Assembly: GCA_026419635.1 (NCBI GenBank)
Contig: JANZZB010000109.1
Location: forward strand, 1 to 5,359
Direction: 5' to 3'
DNA from: Clostridiales bacterium
GTDB lineage: Bacteria; Bacillota; Clostridia; Oscillospirales; Butyricicoccaceae
DNA: 5,359 nt
Below the pieces are notes generated by a model, which worked only from the letters and a program-made list of their open reading frames with translations, was not told the origin of the DNA and made no database searches. The position numbers were made by a program, and so were the translations under genes. This document shows positions 1 to 5,359 of the stretch, one piece after another (the first letter of the stretch is position 1; each line of letters opens with the position of its first letter).

Positions 1-969
1 GGAGGACGCCATCACGCCGCCTTTTTTTACTGCGTCATTTAACATGGCAAGAGCTGCGGTTGTTCCGTGCGCACCGCATGTTTCAAGGCCGATTTCTTCC
101 AATATGCGTGCGACGGAATCTCCGATTGCGGGAGTCGGTGCAAGAGACAAATCGACGATACCAAAGGGAACATTCAAACGTTTTGACGCTTCTTTCGCGA
201 CAAGCTGTCCCATTCTCGTAATCTTAAATGCAGTCTTTTTAATAATTTCCGATACGCTGGCAAGATCACAGTTTCCCGCGCGACGGATTGCTGAATGAAC
301 GACGCCCGGGCCGGATACGCCGACATTAATTACGCATTCCGGCTCTCCGAGGCCGTGAAATGCACCTGCCATAAACGGGTTATCTTCCGGAGCGTTTGAA
401 AAGACCACTAATTTCGCACACCCGATAGAACCTCTATCGGCAGTGAGTTCAGCGGTTTTCTTAATGATTTCGCCCATTTCGGACACTGCATCCATGTTGA
501 TGCCCGCTTTGGTCGTTGCAACATTGATAGAGGAGCATACACGTTCTGTAGTTGCAAGTGCCTCCGGAATGCATCCGATGAGATTGCGGTCACCCTTTGT
601 AAAACCTTTGTGCACAAGAGCGGAAAACCCGCCGATAAAATTGACTCCAACAGCATTTGCGGCTTTATCAAGTGCCTTTGCAATCTGCGTGCAGTCGCCG
701 TCTTTCAGCCCATCGGAAATGACTGCAATCGGAGTTACAGAGATTCTTTTATTTATAATAGGGATGCCGAAATCATGCTCAATTTCCTCGCCGACAGAAA
801 CAAGACGCTCGGCACTTTTGGTGATTTTGTCGTATATTTTGCGGCACATCGTGTCGACTGAATCTCCTGCGCAGTCGCGCAGCGAAATTCCCATTGTAAT
901 CGTACGGATGTCGAGGTGTTCTTCTTCGATCATATTAATCGTTTCAAGAATATCGTAAGTATTAATCAT
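1..969 (-). CDS. PFL-family protein (UPF0210/DUF711), 3'-truncated by window edge
   Basis: The reading frame is open from the ATG at 969-967 to base 1, giving the first 323 residues of a family whose members are usually about 450 residues, so roughly the last quarter lies outside. The N-terminus (DILETINMIEEEHLDIRTIT, then MGISLRDCA to residue 34) is the conserved UPF0210 opening. Further family-like blocks are the Gly-rich segment near 110-115 (NFIGGF), SNAPEDNPFMAGAFHGLGEP at 191-210, VGVSGPGVVHSAI at 216-228 and CGAHGTTAALAMLNDAVKKG at 298-317. From family knowledge, these proteins have a pyruvate formate-lyase-like fold, hence the name, but no established reaction; I assign none. It is probably cytosolic, as I see no signal peptide or membrane segment. 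UPF0210 genes usually follow directly after a UPF0237 ACT-domain gene, as here, but the gap is unusually long. The start is preceded by only a weak GAAAGG at 980-985, 10 nt upstream; an ATG five bases further upstream hits a stop after two codons. Confidence 0.93.
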   Translation of the reverse strand, partial: MINTYDILETINMIEEEHLDIRTITMGISLRDCAGDSVDTMCRKIYDKITKSAERLVSVGEEIEHDFGIPIINKRISVTPIAVISDGLKDGDCTQIAKALDKAANAVGVNFIGGFSALVHKGFTKGDRNLIGCIPEALATTERVCSSINVATTKAGINMDAVSEMGEIIKKTAELTADRGSIGCAKLVVFSNAPEDNPFMAGAFHGLGEPECVINVGVSGPGVVHSAIRRAGNCDLASVSEIIKKTAFKITRMGQLVAKEASKRLNVPFGIVDLSLAPTPAIGDSVARILEEIGLETCGAHGTTAALAMLNDAVKKGGVMASS

Positions 970-1011
970 TGCATTCAAGCCTTTCAAAAAGCTCAGATTT
1001 TGTCTTTCGTC

Positions 1012-1171
1012 TTTTTTGAAAAATGCGCTGCGTAAACGTGGGCATTTTTTCAAAAAACCGATTTTATTTGTTTTTCGGGGAATTCACTTCACCGAAAAAC
1101 TCCCTGGCCAAAACTTCACGTTTTGGCCGCAGCCGGGGAAGTGTCGAGGGGGTATAGGATACCCTCTCGAA
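1012..1171. repeat. Cluster of four consecutive hairpins between the ACT and PFL genes
   Basis: This stretch carries no credible gene but four inverted repeats in a row. Hairpin 1 (1012-1057) pairs T6-G-A5-TGC with GCA-T6-C-A6, with one bulged T and a shorter inner stem closing on a TAAA loop. Hairpin 2 (1070-1078 with 1092-1100) is a perfect 9 bp stem, GTTTTTCGG/CCGAAAAAC. Hairpin 3 (1106-1114 with 1120-1128) is a perfect 9 bp stem, GGCCAAAAC/GTTTTGGCC, around the loop TTCAC. Hairpin 4 (1144-1155 with 1159-1170) has 12 pairs including one G-T, around a 3 nt loop. An alternative long-range pairing is CACTTC (1085-1090) with GAAGTG (1138-1143). These are seen in the sequence. Whether this is a dispersed palindromic repeat of the REP/MITE kind or a structured RNA or operon processing element is open. 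I see no clear target-site duplication and no transposase. Confidence 0.65.
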
Positions 1172-1177
1172 TTTTTT
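1144..1177 (+). terminator. Possible plus-strand intrinsic terminator (hairpin 4 plus T6)
   Basis: A 12-pair stem (1144-1155 with 1159-1170, one G-T wobble, 3 nt loop AGG) is followed on the plus strand by A and then six T at 1172-1177, the form of a Rho-independent terminator. In this orientation there is no known upstream gene on the plus strand, since both flanking genes run leftward. On the minus strand the same stem begins 5 nt after the ACT-gene stop codon but lacks a following T run, so it is not a standard terminator for that gene; it could protect the 3' end or reduce read-through. Confidence 0.35.
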
Positions 1178-1445
1178 ATATCTTGTGCATCGCGTCAAAT
1201 ATGCCTTCGTGCATGACAAGAATTTTCATACCGATCTCTTGACCAACAAGATCAAGATCTTGTCTTACCTCGCTTAAAGACGCAGAACTTTTGGAAAGGT
1301 CAATGAGCATGACCATTGCAAAGACGTCGCGCAAGACATTTTGTGCAATATCTAAAATATTAATGTTCTTTTTGTAAAGCGCGTCCGATACCCGGGCGAT
1401 AATTCCTTCCCGGTCCAAACCGATTACCGTTACTACTGCACGCAT
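1176..1445 (-). CDS. Small ACT-domain protein (UPF0237 family)
   Basis: This is an 89-residue stand-alone ACT domain, the usual size for UPF0237. ACT domains bind small ligands, typically amino acids, at dimer interfaces. The N-terminal strand and the turn before helix 1 read MRAVVTVIGLDREGIIARVS (1-20), with the Gly-Leu-Asp-Arg-Glu-Gly turn at 9-14 as in GcvR-like ACT domains. The second strand region is NINILDIAQ (27-35), and the C-terminus VMHEGIFDAMHKI (77-89) is the characteristic UPF0237 tail. The ATG at 1445 has a strong AGGAG at 1454-1458, 8 nt upstream, which directly abuts the hemW stop codon; the 13 bp gap implies co-transcription and likely translational coupling with hemW. Family knowledge places UPF0237 immediately upstream of UPF0210, suggesting it senses a ligand for, or binds to, the PFL-family protein. 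That role and the ligand are inference. It should not be called GcvR, which has two ACT domains. Confidence 0.93.
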   Translation of the reverse strand: MRAVVTVIGLDREGIIARVSDALYKKNINILDIAQNVLRDVFAMVMLIDLSKSSASLSEVRQDLDLVGQEIGMKILVMHEGIFDAMHKI

Positions 1446-1453
1446 TTTCAGGT

Positions 1454-1458
1454 CTCCT
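1454..1458 (-). promoter_or_regulatory. Ribosome binding site of the ACT-domain gene
   Basis: AGGAG on the minus strand, 8 nt before the ATG at 1445 and adjoining the hemW TAA at 1459-1461. The site would be covered by ribosomes finishing hemW, so translation of the two genes is probably coupled. Confidence 0.8.
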
Positions 1459-2628
1459 TTATTTACTGTTAAAAATATTTTTCACCCGTACGGTTTCCTC
1501 TGCGGCTGTCAAAAGATCAAGAATAATGGAATTCGATACAAAAAAACCTTTTGAGGTGAGCCTGTAAGAATTTCCGTCGTAGGATGCATATCCATTTTCA
1601 ATATGTTTACTAAGCCTGTTTGCAAACGGAGTAAAATCAATGCCGAACTTTCTGACAAACTGATTCTCATCAATTCCATCGGCTGTGCGCAGACGAAGCA
1701 TCAGATATTCGCCCAGACGGTTCGCTGTGCCCACTTCCTCAAATTCATCTATGACGACTCCGTCGTTCAATATTCCATCAATATATGCTTTGATATCTTT
1801 TGTGTAGGAGAATCTGCGTCCCCCGCAAAACGAATGGGATGAAGGGCCAAAACCAAGATATTCGGATAAATCCCAATATTTTTGATTATGCTTGGACCGC
1901 ATGCCTTTTCGTGCAAAATTAGAGATTTCGTATTGCTCATATCCGGATTGTGCAAGCGTATTTACCATAGCTTCGTACATGTCCGCCTGTTCATCATCTG
2001 AAGGCAGAGTCGGTTTTACATTATAAAGAGGTGTCTTGGGCTCAAGTTTGAGCGCATAACAGGAGATGTGTTCAGGGGTAAGTTTAATGATTTGATTAAC
2101 AGATGCTAAAAAAGTCTCCGAAGTTTGTCCGGGCAGACCGTACATTAAATCGAGAGAAAGATTAATAAAGCCGGCAGAACGGGCGTTATCAACGGCTTTT
2201 TTCGCTTCTTCAAAAGTATGAATTCTGCCAAGCATCTTCAGTTCTTCATCATCTGAAGATTGAACGCCTATGGAAATACGGTTGAAACCGGCTTTCTTAA
2301 GCCGCTTTAACAGCTGTAAATCAGAACTTTCCGGGTTTGCCTCTAAAGTAATCTCTGCAGTTTTTGCGATGTTAAAATGTTTTTGAAGCTTTTTTAATAT
2401 TAAAATTAAAAATTTTTTACCTAGAATAGTGGGTGTGCCTCCGCCGAAATAAACGGTGTCAACCATATATTTTGTAAAAAGCTCGGAGGATTCTTCAATA
2501 TGCTTCAAGATCGCATTTACATACCTATCTTTTTGTACGCTTTCCCGATCTAGAGTGGAACAAAAATCACAATATCCGCACTTGGATTTGCAAAAAGGCA
2601 CATGAATATAAATACCCAAAGACTGCAT
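1459..2628 (-). CDS. hemW: Radical SAM family heme chaperone HemW
   Basis: A 389-residue HemW, formerly annotated as oxygen-independent coproporphyrinogen III oxidase-like. The family binds heme and transfers it to target proteins such as respiratory-chain components. The radical SAM cluster motif is CKSKCGYC (Cys13, 17, 20) followed by Asp-Phe, giving CX3CX2CXF. That form fits HemW; true HemN has a fourth Cys at the Phe position. Here an extra Cys sits one residue later (23). GGGTP at 62-66 contacts the methionine of SAM, followed by TLEANPE (94-100), RISIGVQS (117-124) and LDLMYGLPGQT (159-169). HNQKYW at 247-252 matches the HNXXYW signature of HemW, and a C-terminal HemN_C-like domain covers about 300-375. 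I chose the ATG at 2628 because IYIHVPFC follows within six residues and GAGGT (2636-2640) lies 7 nt upstream; an in-frame ATG at 2700 adds 24 residues of unrelated sequence. It lies 90 bp after lepA, the common Firmicutes order. Confidence 0.95.
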   Translation of the reverse strand: MQSLGIYIHVPFCKSKCGYCDFCSTLDRESVQKDRYVNAILKHIEESSELFTKYMVDTVYFGGGTPTILGKKFLILILKKLQKHFNIAKTAEITLEANPESSDLQLLKRLKKAGFNRISIGVQSSDDEELKMLGRIHTFEEAKKAVDNARSAGFINLSLDLMYGLPGQTSETFLASVNQIIKLTPEHISCYALKLEPKTPLYNVKPTLPSDDEQADMYEAMVNTLAQSGYEQYEISNFARKGMRSKHNQKYWDLSEYLGFGPSSHSFCGGRRFSYTKDIKAYIDGILNDGVVIDEFEEVGTANRLGEYLMLRLRTADGIDENQFVRKFGIDFTPFANRLSKHIENGYASYDGNSYRLTSKGFFVSNSIILDLLTAAEETVRVKNIFNSK

Positions 2629-2635
2629 AAGAAAT

Positions 2636-2640
2636 ACCTC
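2636..2640 (-). promoter_or_regulatory. Ribosome binding site deciding the hemW start
   Basis: GAGGT on the minus strand with a 7 nt spacer to the ATG at 2628. It supports that start over the in-frame ATG at 2700, which would place the conserved IYIHVPFC segment about 30 residues into the protein. Confidence 0.75.
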
Positions 2641-2718
2641 GATTGTGTAATGATTGATTTGACAAAAACGAACTTTATTTCGGGATTTCCGCCTATACAA
2701 ATTCCTATCAGAGGCTTA

Positions 2719-4527
2719 TTAATCTTCGTCAAATCGCAATACTGCCATAAAAGCTTCCTGGGGAACCTCGACAGAGCCCAGACTGCGCATACGCTTTTTA
2801 CCTTCTTTTTGTTTTTCAAGAAGTTTTTTTTTTCTGGTGATGTCCCCGCCGTAGCATTTTGCGAGAACATCTTTGCGCAATGCCTTTACCGTTTCACGCG
2901 CAATGACCTTATTCCCGATTGCGGCCTGAACGGGAATTTCAAAAAGTTGACGAGGGATATTCTCTTTTAATTTTTCGGCGATTCTCCTGGCGCGCTGATA
3001 CGCCTTTTCTGTGTGTACGATAAAGCTCAGAGCGTCAACGATTTCACCGTTTAAGAGAATATCAAGTTTTACGAGATCACTTTTACGGTATCCCAAGAAT
3101 TCATAATCTAAAGAAGCATATCCGCGGGTCTTCGATTTAAGTGCATCGAAAAAATCATAAATAATTTCGTTTAAGGGAAGCTCATAATGAAGCTCGACTC
3201 TGTTTGTATCAAGATATTTCATATCTATAAAAATACCACGCCTGTCCTGACATAGCTCCATAATATTGCCGACATATTCGGTTGGCGTCATAATGTTCGC
3301 TTTGACAAACGGTTCTTCTGCGTATTCAAGTTCGGTCGGATTCGGATAGTTTAACGGATTGTCAATATAAGTTTCCTTACCGCTTGTATACTTTACTTTA
3401 TAAATAACGCTTGGCGCGGTTGTAATCAAATCCAGATTGTATTCACGTTCGATGCGTTCTTGAATGATTTCCATATGAAGAAGACCCAAAAAACCGCAAC
3501 GGAAACCAAAACCCAGTGCGACCGAGCTTTCCGGTTCAAAAGTTAAAGAGGCGTCATTTAACTGCAGCTTTTCGAGTGCGTCTCTAAGGTCGGGGAATTT
3601 TTTGCCGTCAGTCGGGTAAACACCGGAATATACCATCGGCTGAACTTTTCGATAGCCTGGTAAAGAGGAGGAAGCGGGATGATCCGCATCCGTTACGGTA
3701 TCTCCTACCCGCGTATCCTTAACATTTTTAATACTGGCTGTTAAATATCCGACTTCACCTGCGGATAATGATTCGCAGGGCTCATAACCAAGCGGACGGA
3801 GATAGCCGATTTCGACGACGTTAAACTCCGCTCCGGTAGCCATCATTTTTATTGTCATACCCGGCTTTATTTCGCCGTCAAACACACGCAGATAAATAAT
3901 AACTCCGCGGTAGGAATCGTATTGGCTGTCAAAGATCAGAGCGCGAAGAGGCAGAGACGGGTCGCATTTCGGCGGAGGGATATCTTTTACGACACGCTCC
4001 AAAACTTCTGATATATTTAATCCCAATTTGGCCGAGATCATAGGTGCGCTTGAAGCCTCAATGCCGATGATATCTTCTATTTCATGCTTCACTCTTTCGG
4101 GGTCAGCGCTAGGCAAATCAATTTTATTAATAACCGGAACGACTTCAAGATTATGTTCTAAAGCAAGATAAGTATTTGCAAGTGTCTGCGCCTCAATACC
4201 CTGTGCTGCATCGACCACTAAAATGGCGCCTTCACAGGCGGCGAGCGATCTTGAAACCTCGTAATTAAAGTCAACGTGGCCCGGAGTGTCAATTAAATTA
4301 AGTTCATAAACCTCGTTGTCGGAGGCTGTATAATTGAGCTTAACAGCGCGCGCTTTTATGGTGATTCCGCGTTCGCGCTCCAGTTCCATGTTGTCTAAAA
4401 GCTGGTTGGACATTTCTCTTTGGCTTACAGCGTTGCAAAGCTCCAAAAGACGATCTGCGAGCGTTGACTTGCCGTGATCAATATGAGCAATGATAGAAAA
4501 ATTTCTTATTTTAGTATTGTCCTTCAA
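2719..4527 (-). CDS. lepA: Elongation factor 4 (translational GTPase LepA)
   Basis: A full-length LepA/EF-4 of 602 residues (607 if the upstream GTG at 4542 is used), close to the usual 600. LepA is a ribosome-associated GTPase related to EF-G, implicated in back-translocation and in translation initiation or ribosome assembly; the exact role is debated. GTPase motifs (602-residue numbering) are G1 AHIDHGKST (14-22), switch I RERGITIKAR (51-60), G3 DTPGH (80-84), G4 NKID (134-137) and G5 SAK (165-167). After EF-Tu-like domain 2 (about 190-285) come the EF-G-like domains, with GFGFRCGFLGLLHMEIIQER (339-358) typical of LepA. The Lys/Arg-rich C-terminal domain (GGDITRKKKLLEK at 560-572) is LepA-specific and separates it from EF-G. 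The gene ends in tandem TAA TAA. I prefer the TTG start at 4527 because GGAG (4537-4540) lies 9 nt before it, while the GTG at 4542 has no visible Shine-Dalgarno. It is the first gene of the leftward operon. Confidence 0.97.
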   Translation of the reverse strand: MKDNTKIRNFSIIAHIDHGKSTLADRLLELCNAVSQREMSNQLLDNMELERERGITIKARAVKLNYTASDNEVYELNLIDTPGHVDFNYEVSRSLAACEGAILVVDAAQGIEAQTLANTYLALEHNLEVVPVINKIDLPSADPERVKHEIEDIIGIEASSAPMISAKLGLNISEVLERVVKDIPPPKCDPSLPLRALIFDSQYDSYRGVIIYLRVFDGEIKPGMTIKMMATGAEFNVVEIGYLRPLGYEPCESLSAGEVGYLTASIKNVKDTRVGDTVTDADHPASSSLPGYRKVQPMVYSGVYPTDGKKFPDLRDALEKLQLNDASLTFEPESSVALGFGFRCGFLGLLHMEIIQERIEREYNLDLITTAPSVIYKVKYTSGKETYIDNPLNYPNPTELEYAEEPFVKANIMTPTEYVGNIMELCQDRRGIFIDMKYLDTNRVELHYELPLNEIIYDFFDALKSKTRGYASLDYEFLGYRKSDLVKLDILLNGEIVDALSFIVHTEKAYQRARRIAEKLKENIPRQLFEIPVQAAIGNKVIARETVKALRKDVLAKCYGGDITRKKKLLEKQKEGKKRMRSLGSVEVPQEAFMAVLRFDED

Positions 4528-4536
4528 TCCGGCACT

Positions 4537-4540
4537 CTCC
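4537..4540 (-). promoter_or_regulatory. Ribosome binding site favouring a TTG start for lepA
   Basis: GGAG on the minus strand, 9 nt before TTG at 4527-4525. It overlaps the alternative GTG start (4542-4540), whose own upstream sequence is an A/T-rich run without purine-rich complementarity to 16S rRNA. The TTG start gives an eight-residue leader before the conserved RNFSIIAHIDHGKS block, normal for LepA. Confidence 0.6.
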
Positions 4541-4573
4541 ACTTTGAAAAAATATATTCTGTTTATTCTTATA

Positions 4574-4602
4574 ATTATATAGTACCCATCAAAGTTTCAC
4601 AA
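4574..4602 (-). promoter_or_regulatory. Sigma-A type promoter of the lepA operon
   Basis: On the minus strand, -35 TTGTGA (4597-4602, four of six consensus) and a perfect -10 TATAAT (4574-4579) are separated by 17 bp. Transcription should begin near 4567, giving a leader of about 40 nt to the TTG start of lepA. No promoter of comparable quality is visible in the gaps downstream, so this one probably serves lepA, hemW, the ACT gene and perhaps the PFL-family gene. Confidence 0.72.
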
Positions 4603-4673
4603 GCGTATTTTAGTGTTGTGTCTTTTCAAATAAAAGGAAAATGAATTGTTCATAAATATTTAATTTGAACCGC

Positions 4674-4702
4674 TTGACAATCTTTGACCATAGTGGTAAA
4701 TT
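4674..4702 (+). promoter_or_regulatory. Sigma-A type promoter of grpE
   Basis: A perfect -35 TTGACA (4674-4679), a 17 bp spacer and -10 TAAATT (4697-4702, four of six) preceded by the extended -10 element TGG (4694-4696). The predicted start of transcription, near 4709, falls within the CIRCE operator, so a bound HrcA repressor would block initiation. AT-rich sequence at about 4640-4668 could act as an UP element. Confidence 0.8.
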
Positions 4703-4706
4703 AGTT

Positions 4707-4733
4707 TTAGCACTCAGGAACTATGAGTGCTAA
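4707..4733 (+). promoter_or_regulatory. CIRCE operator (HrcA binding site), perfect consensus
   Basis: TTAGCACTC, nine bases (AGGAACTAT), then GAGTGCTAA: an exact match to the 9-9-9 CIRCE inverted repeat, both arms perfect. CIRCE is the operator of the heat-shock repressor HrcA, whose activity depends on GroEL. Its position at the transcription start predicts repression under normal growth and release during heat or protein-folding stress. In the RNA it would also form a 9 bp stem at or near the 5' end of the grpE message. It lies about 100 bp from the lepA -10 on the other strand, so lepA is probably not directly controlled. Confidence 0.97.
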
Positions 4734-4784
4734 AATACCAAAAAATAGACATACTATTATAGAATTTGTGCAAAAATGTAGTTT

Positions 4785-4792
4785 GAGGTGAT
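4785..4792 (+). promoter_or_regulatory. Strong ribosome binding site of grpE
   Basis: GAGGTGAT, an eight-base complement to the 3' end of 16S rRNA, ending 6 nt before the ATG at 4799. It fixes the grpE start and predicts high translation once transcription is derepressed. Confidence 0.8.
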
Positions 4793-4798
4793 ACCGGG

Positions 4799-5359
4799 AT
4801 GAGTGCAAAAAAAGAAACTGCGTCTAAAGCAGCGGATCGGATAAATGATCCTCAGGATGAAACGCTTGAGGGAAACATAATGGAAGATGCTGTTGGGCAA
4901 TTTGTTTCCGGAAATGAGCAAACGGAGTCGGAAGTAAAGAATCTCGAACAGGAAGTTACACGGCTTACAAATCTGCTTAATGAACAAAATGATAAATATA
5001 TGAGGCTTTTAGCGGAATATGATAATTTCAGAAAGCGTTCCCAGAAAGAACGGGAGATGATTTATCCGGAAGCTATTGCATGTTGTGCCGTAAACTTCTT
5101 GCCCGTTTTGGATAATTTAGAGCGAGCAGTCAATGAGGAGACAACGGATTTGAATTATAAAAAGGGAGTAGAGATGATCAGGAAACAGTTTTATGAATCT
5201 CTGGCTAAAGCAGGAATTGCTGAAATGGAGGCTGAGGGAGCCGAATTTAATCCGGAGCTTCATAACGCGGTCGTACACATTGAAGATGAATGCCTTGGTG
5301 AAAATGTTGTTTCGGAAGTACTGCAAAAAGGATTTTTAATGGGCGACAGAGTGATACGC
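4799..5359 (+). CDS. grpE: Nucleotide exchange factor GrpE, truncated at its C-terminus by window edge
   Basis: The frame is open from the ATG at 4799 to the last base, giving 187 residues that end in LQKGFLMGDRVIR; GrpE proteins normally stop some 6-15 residues after this motif, so nearly all is present. GrpE is a cytosolic homodimer that releases ADP from DnaK, completing the DnaK-DnaJ chaperone cycle, and acts as a thermosensor. Residues 1-45 are polar and acidic, as in the usual disordered N-terminus. Residues about 45-90 form the long dimerising helix, with heptad-like leucines and the signature EYDNFRKRSQKE (73-84). LPVLDNLERA (101-110) and GVEMIRKQF (123-131) belong to the four-helix bundle. 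The DnaK-contacting beta domain follows from about 138 and contains FNPELHNAV (150-158). It is the first gene after a perfect CIRCE; dnaK and dnaJ are expected to follow outside the window. hrcA, often the first gene of this operon in Firmicutes, is absent. Confidence 0.97.
   Translation, partial: MSAKKETASKAADRINDPQDETLEGNIMEDAVGQFVSGNEQTESEVKNLEQEVTRLTNLLNEQNDKYMRLLAEYDNFRKRSQKEREMIYPEAIACCAVNFLPVLDNLERAVNEETTDLNYKKGVEMIRKQFYESLAKAGIAEMEAEGAEFNPELHNAVVHIEDECLGENVVSEVLQKGFLMGDRVIR

Noticed and set aside
443..958. 171-codon plus-strand open frame opposite the PFL-family gene
   Set aside because: It is antisense to a strongly conserved coding frame, has no ribosome binding site of note and encodes a low-complexity Ser/Ile-rich product without recognisable motifs.
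1016..1216. 66-codon plus-strand open frame across the hairpin cluster
   Set aside because: It runs through all four inverted repeats and into the 3' end of the ACT gene on the other strand. The product has no family resemblance I can name, and no ribosome binding site precedes its ATG.
2671..2695. Possible terminator between lepA and hemW (CGAA/TTCG stem followed by five T on the minus strand)
   Set aside because: The stem has only four pairs around a six-base loop and is AT-rich, too weak for an intrinsic terminator. The short gap and usual lepA-hemW linkage favour read-through.
2550..2870. 106-codon minus-strand open frame overlapping the lepA 3' end and the hemW 5' end
   Set aside because: It is out of frame with both genes, and both overlapped genes have full, conserved reading frames there.
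2602..2970. 122-codon plus-strand open frame spanning the lepA-hemW gap
   Set aside because: It overlaps the conserved ends of lepA and hemW in antisense, has no clear ribosome binding site, and its product is Phe-rich, as expected from reading Lys-rich LepA codons backwards.
4543..4798. Possible hrcA remnant between lepA and grpE
   Set aside because: The interval is AT-rich, carries both promoters and CIRCE, and contains no open frame or fragment resembling HrcA.
4757..4987. 76-codon minus-strand open frame opposite the grpE 5' end
   Set aside because: It is antisense to the GrpE N-terminus and its leader, with no ribosome binding site or motif support.

Overview
The window looks like a chromosomal segment of a low-to-moderate GC Gram-positive anaerobe of the class Clostridia. 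The evidence is protein content and regulation: a LepA/HemW pair next to a CIRCE-controlled heat-shock gene, a UPF0237/UPF0210 pair (ACT-domain protein plus PFL-family protein), strong AGGAG/GAGGTGAT ribosome binding sites and sigma-A type promoters. A closer assignment (for example Oscillospiraceae-like) is a guess.

The layout is two divergent transcription units that meet in a 256-271 bp AT-rich regulatory region at about 4528-4798. Leftward (minus strand) run lepA (elongation factor 4), hemW (radical-SAM heme chaperone), a small ACT-domain protein, and a PFL-family (UPF0210) protein that leaves the window at base 1. Rightward (plus strand) runs grpE, cut by the right edge about 10 residues before its expected end. 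A minus-strand promoter with a perfect TATAAT drives lepA. A plus-strand extended -10 promoter with a perfect TTGACA drives grpE, and a perfect CIRCE operator sits at its predicted transcription start. grpE is therefore predicted to be repressed by HrcA and induced by heat or misfolded protein, although hrcA is not in the usual place between CIRCE and grpE.

The four leftward genes are probably one operon: lepA to hemW is 90 bp, hemW to the ACT gene 13 bp with the Shine-Dalgarno abutting the hemW stop. The ACT and PFL genes, which normally form a tight pair, are split by 206 bp holding four hairpins in a row. This is the least ordinary part of the window and may be a palindromic intergenic repeat or a structured RNA. 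Functionally the window joins translation quality (LepA), heme delivery (HemW), a ligand-sensing ACT protein with an enzyme-like partner of unknown reaction, and the DnaK nucleotide exchange factor (GrpE).

I see no mobile-element gene, CRISPR array, tRNA or rRNA. Apart from the hairpin cluster and the missing hrcA, this is ordinary core genome, and I find no convincing new multi-gene system.
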